Assembly (NCBI RefSeq): GCF_000760035.1
Contig: NZ_JNAO01000011.1
Location: forward strand, 36,655 to 100,654
DNA length: 64,000 nucleotides
Reading direction: 5' to 3'
Source: Prochlorococcus marinus str. MIT 9314
Lineage (GTDB): Bacteria; Cyanobacteriota; Cyanobacteriia; PCC-6307; Cyanobiaceae
The position numbers and the translations under genes are program-made. Numbering within the stretch: position 1 is the stretch's first letter; each line of letters begins with the position of its first letter. The notes beneath the pieces are model-generated. The model made no database searches. It was given only the letters and a program-made list of their open reading frames with translations, and was not told where the DNA came from. This document shows, piece by piece, positions 63,072 through 64,000 of this stretch.

Positions 63072-63551
63072 ATGCAAGTTGACGTACAAAATACTACTGT
63101 TCATTCCGCAGACGGATCATCCATAAAACTAGGTGAATATTCAGGGGAAGTAATTTTAGTTGTTAATGTAGCTAGTTATTGCGGAAATACTGCTCAGTAT
63201 GAGGATCTTCAAAAGCTACATGATCTATATTCAAGCAAAGGGTTAAGAATACTTGCATTCCCTTGTAATGATTTTGGGAAACAAGAACCCGACTCTCTTT
63301 CAGAAATAAAAGATTTTTGCACAACAAAATATGGAGTTAAGTTTGAAATCTATGAAAAAGTTCATGCCAAAGGCAACACCACAGAACCATACACAACCCT
63401 TAACAAAGTTGAACCTGAAGGAGATGTTGAATGGAATTTCGAGAAGTTTCTGATAGGGAAAGATAGTAAAGTAATTGCAAGATTCAAGCCAGGTGTTAAA
63501 CCATTTGACGAAAACTTAATAGCAGCAATAGAAGTAGCTTTAGATTCATAA
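63072..63551 (+). CDS. glutathione peroxidase
   Basis: 159 aa. The catalytic Cys is C37 in VNVASYCGNT, with the conserved Gln Q71 in FPCNDFGKQEP and the Trp-Asn of WNFEKFLI (W121, N122). This Cys-type, short form is the usual bacterial enzyme, often dependent on thioredoxin. It removes hydroperoxides and complements the peroxiredoxin at the other end of the window. It starts at the ATG 63072. Confidence 0.95.
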   Translation: MQVDVQNTTVHSADGSSIKLGEYSGEVILVVNVASYCGNTAQYEDLQKLHDLYSSKGLRILAFPCNDFGKQEPDSLSEIKDFCTTKYGVKFEIYEKVHAKGNTTEPYTTLNKVEPEGDVEWNFEKFLIGKDSKVIARFKPGVKPFDENLIAAIEVALDS

Positions 63552-63694
63552 AAACCTTCTTATAATTCAAATTAAAACATTAAAAATAAAGACTTTTTAT
63601 TTTTAATTAAAAGACAAATTTTTTTAAAAAAATATCCTACTTTTGTATTCAAGCCTTTCTAATAATATTTAATTTAATCTAATTTAAATTCTTA

Positions 63695-64000
63695 TTAATT
63701 ATCAGAATCAACTTCTACATCTATTATTTCATCTTTAACAGTTCTTTTGTTAGGTTTAATTGATTTTACCTCTGCCTCTGCTTTTTCTTCTTTAACTTCA
63801 CTTTCTTCTGGTTCTTCTAGTTTTACTTCTGACTCTACTTTTTCTTCTTTAACTTCACTTTCTTCTGGTTCCTCTAGTTTTACTTCTGACTCTACTTTTT
63901 CTTCTTTAACTTCACTTTCTTCTGGTTCTTCTAGTTTTACTTCTGACTCTACTTTTTCTTCTTTAACTTCACTTTCTTCTGGTTCCTCTGATTTTACTTC
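63695..64000 (-). CDS. partial gene, acidic repeat-rich C-terminus
   Basis: The frame is open from the window end (64000) to TAA at 63695, giving the last 101 residues of a longer protein. It is almost all Glu, Lys, Val, Ser and Pro in repeats of 19 aa (SEVKLEEPEESEVKEEKVE), then a different end, KSIKPNKRTVKDEIIDVEV. This looks like a disordered acidic tail. The product's function cannot be guessed from this fragment. Confidence 0.7.
   Translation of the reverse strand, partial: EVKSEEPEESEVKEEKVESEVKLEEPEESEVKEEKVESEVKLEEPEESEVKEEKVESEVKLEEPEESEVKEEKAEAEVKSIKPNKRTVKDEIIDVEVDSDN
63781..64000. repeat. 57-base in-frame tandem repeat, nearly four copies
   Basis: Copies start at about 63781, 63838, 63895 and 63952, the last cut by the window edge. 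Units differ by few bases, such as GGTTCT versus GGTTCC, so copies are recent or homogenised. Each encodes 19 residues of the minus-strand gene. Confidence 0.9.

Overview
The window is a low-GC, gene-dense chromosome segment from a marine picocyanobacterium, most likely a high-light-type Prochlorococcus. The inference rests on several things: an oxygenic chlorophyll pathway (acsF, chlH), a tiny Psb30-like photosystem II subunit, many families restricted to cyanobacteria and plastids (Ycf20/DUF565, Ycf36/CGLD27, DUF2996, DUF2862, DUF2949, DUF3038, DUF3318, DUF4335), very AT-rich codon use, short intergenic gaps and a streamlined gene set. I see no transposase, integrase, CRISPR array, rRNA or prophage module. 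I cannot name the strain from sequence alone.

Layout. 1-1.7 kb holds five or six very small unknown genes. 2-10 kb: a 2-Cys peroxiredoxin, a membrane protein, an FtsH homologue lacking the zinc-protease histidines, rpmF, Ycf20, a HAD phosphatase, psb30, a cysteine-cluster protein, two half-size UPF0016 transporters and an RNase II/R-like protein with an eroded catalytic core. 10-25 kb: core metabolism and maintenance (acsF, tldD-pmbA-fmt, a TerC protein, mfd), then a long minus-strand run of DUF4335/DUF3038/DUF2949, a UbiH-type hydroxylase, a membrane protein and dapB. 25-39 kb: chlH, then folP-tpiA-S4 protein on the minus strand, an MsbA-type ABC exporter, carB, the plus-strand run DUF3318-rsfS-ycf36-asparaginase, and the initiator tRNA with a clear terminator. 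39-43 kb: DUF2862 and a three-gene ABC-2 exporter.

43-58 kb is the accessory-looking part. It has a candidate small RNA, a TSUP transporter, an HNH nuclease, many short membrane or unknown proteins, a nucleoside-salvage pair (phosphoribosyltransferase plus nucleoside deoxyribosyltransferase), rpsU, a uridine-kinase-like protein, an FAD oxidoreductase with a TIM-barrel partner, a serine peptidase, an acetyltransferase, a DCC thiol protein and an altered metallo-beta-lactamase-fold protein. 58-64 kb returns to core genes (pepN, purT, glutathione peroxidase) and ends inside a gene whose C-terminus is built from 57-base tandem repeats.

The most notable points are the apparent pseudo-protease FtsH (single membrane span, no HExxH); a DUF3038 gene that seems to start at ATT behind an extended -10 promoter and a very short leader; the RNase-R-like protein without its acidic metal site; a promoter/terminator-bounded small RNA candidate near 43.4 kb; and an A-C mismatch at pair 51-63 of the initiator tRNA. 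All family assignments come from motif reading by eye, without database searches.
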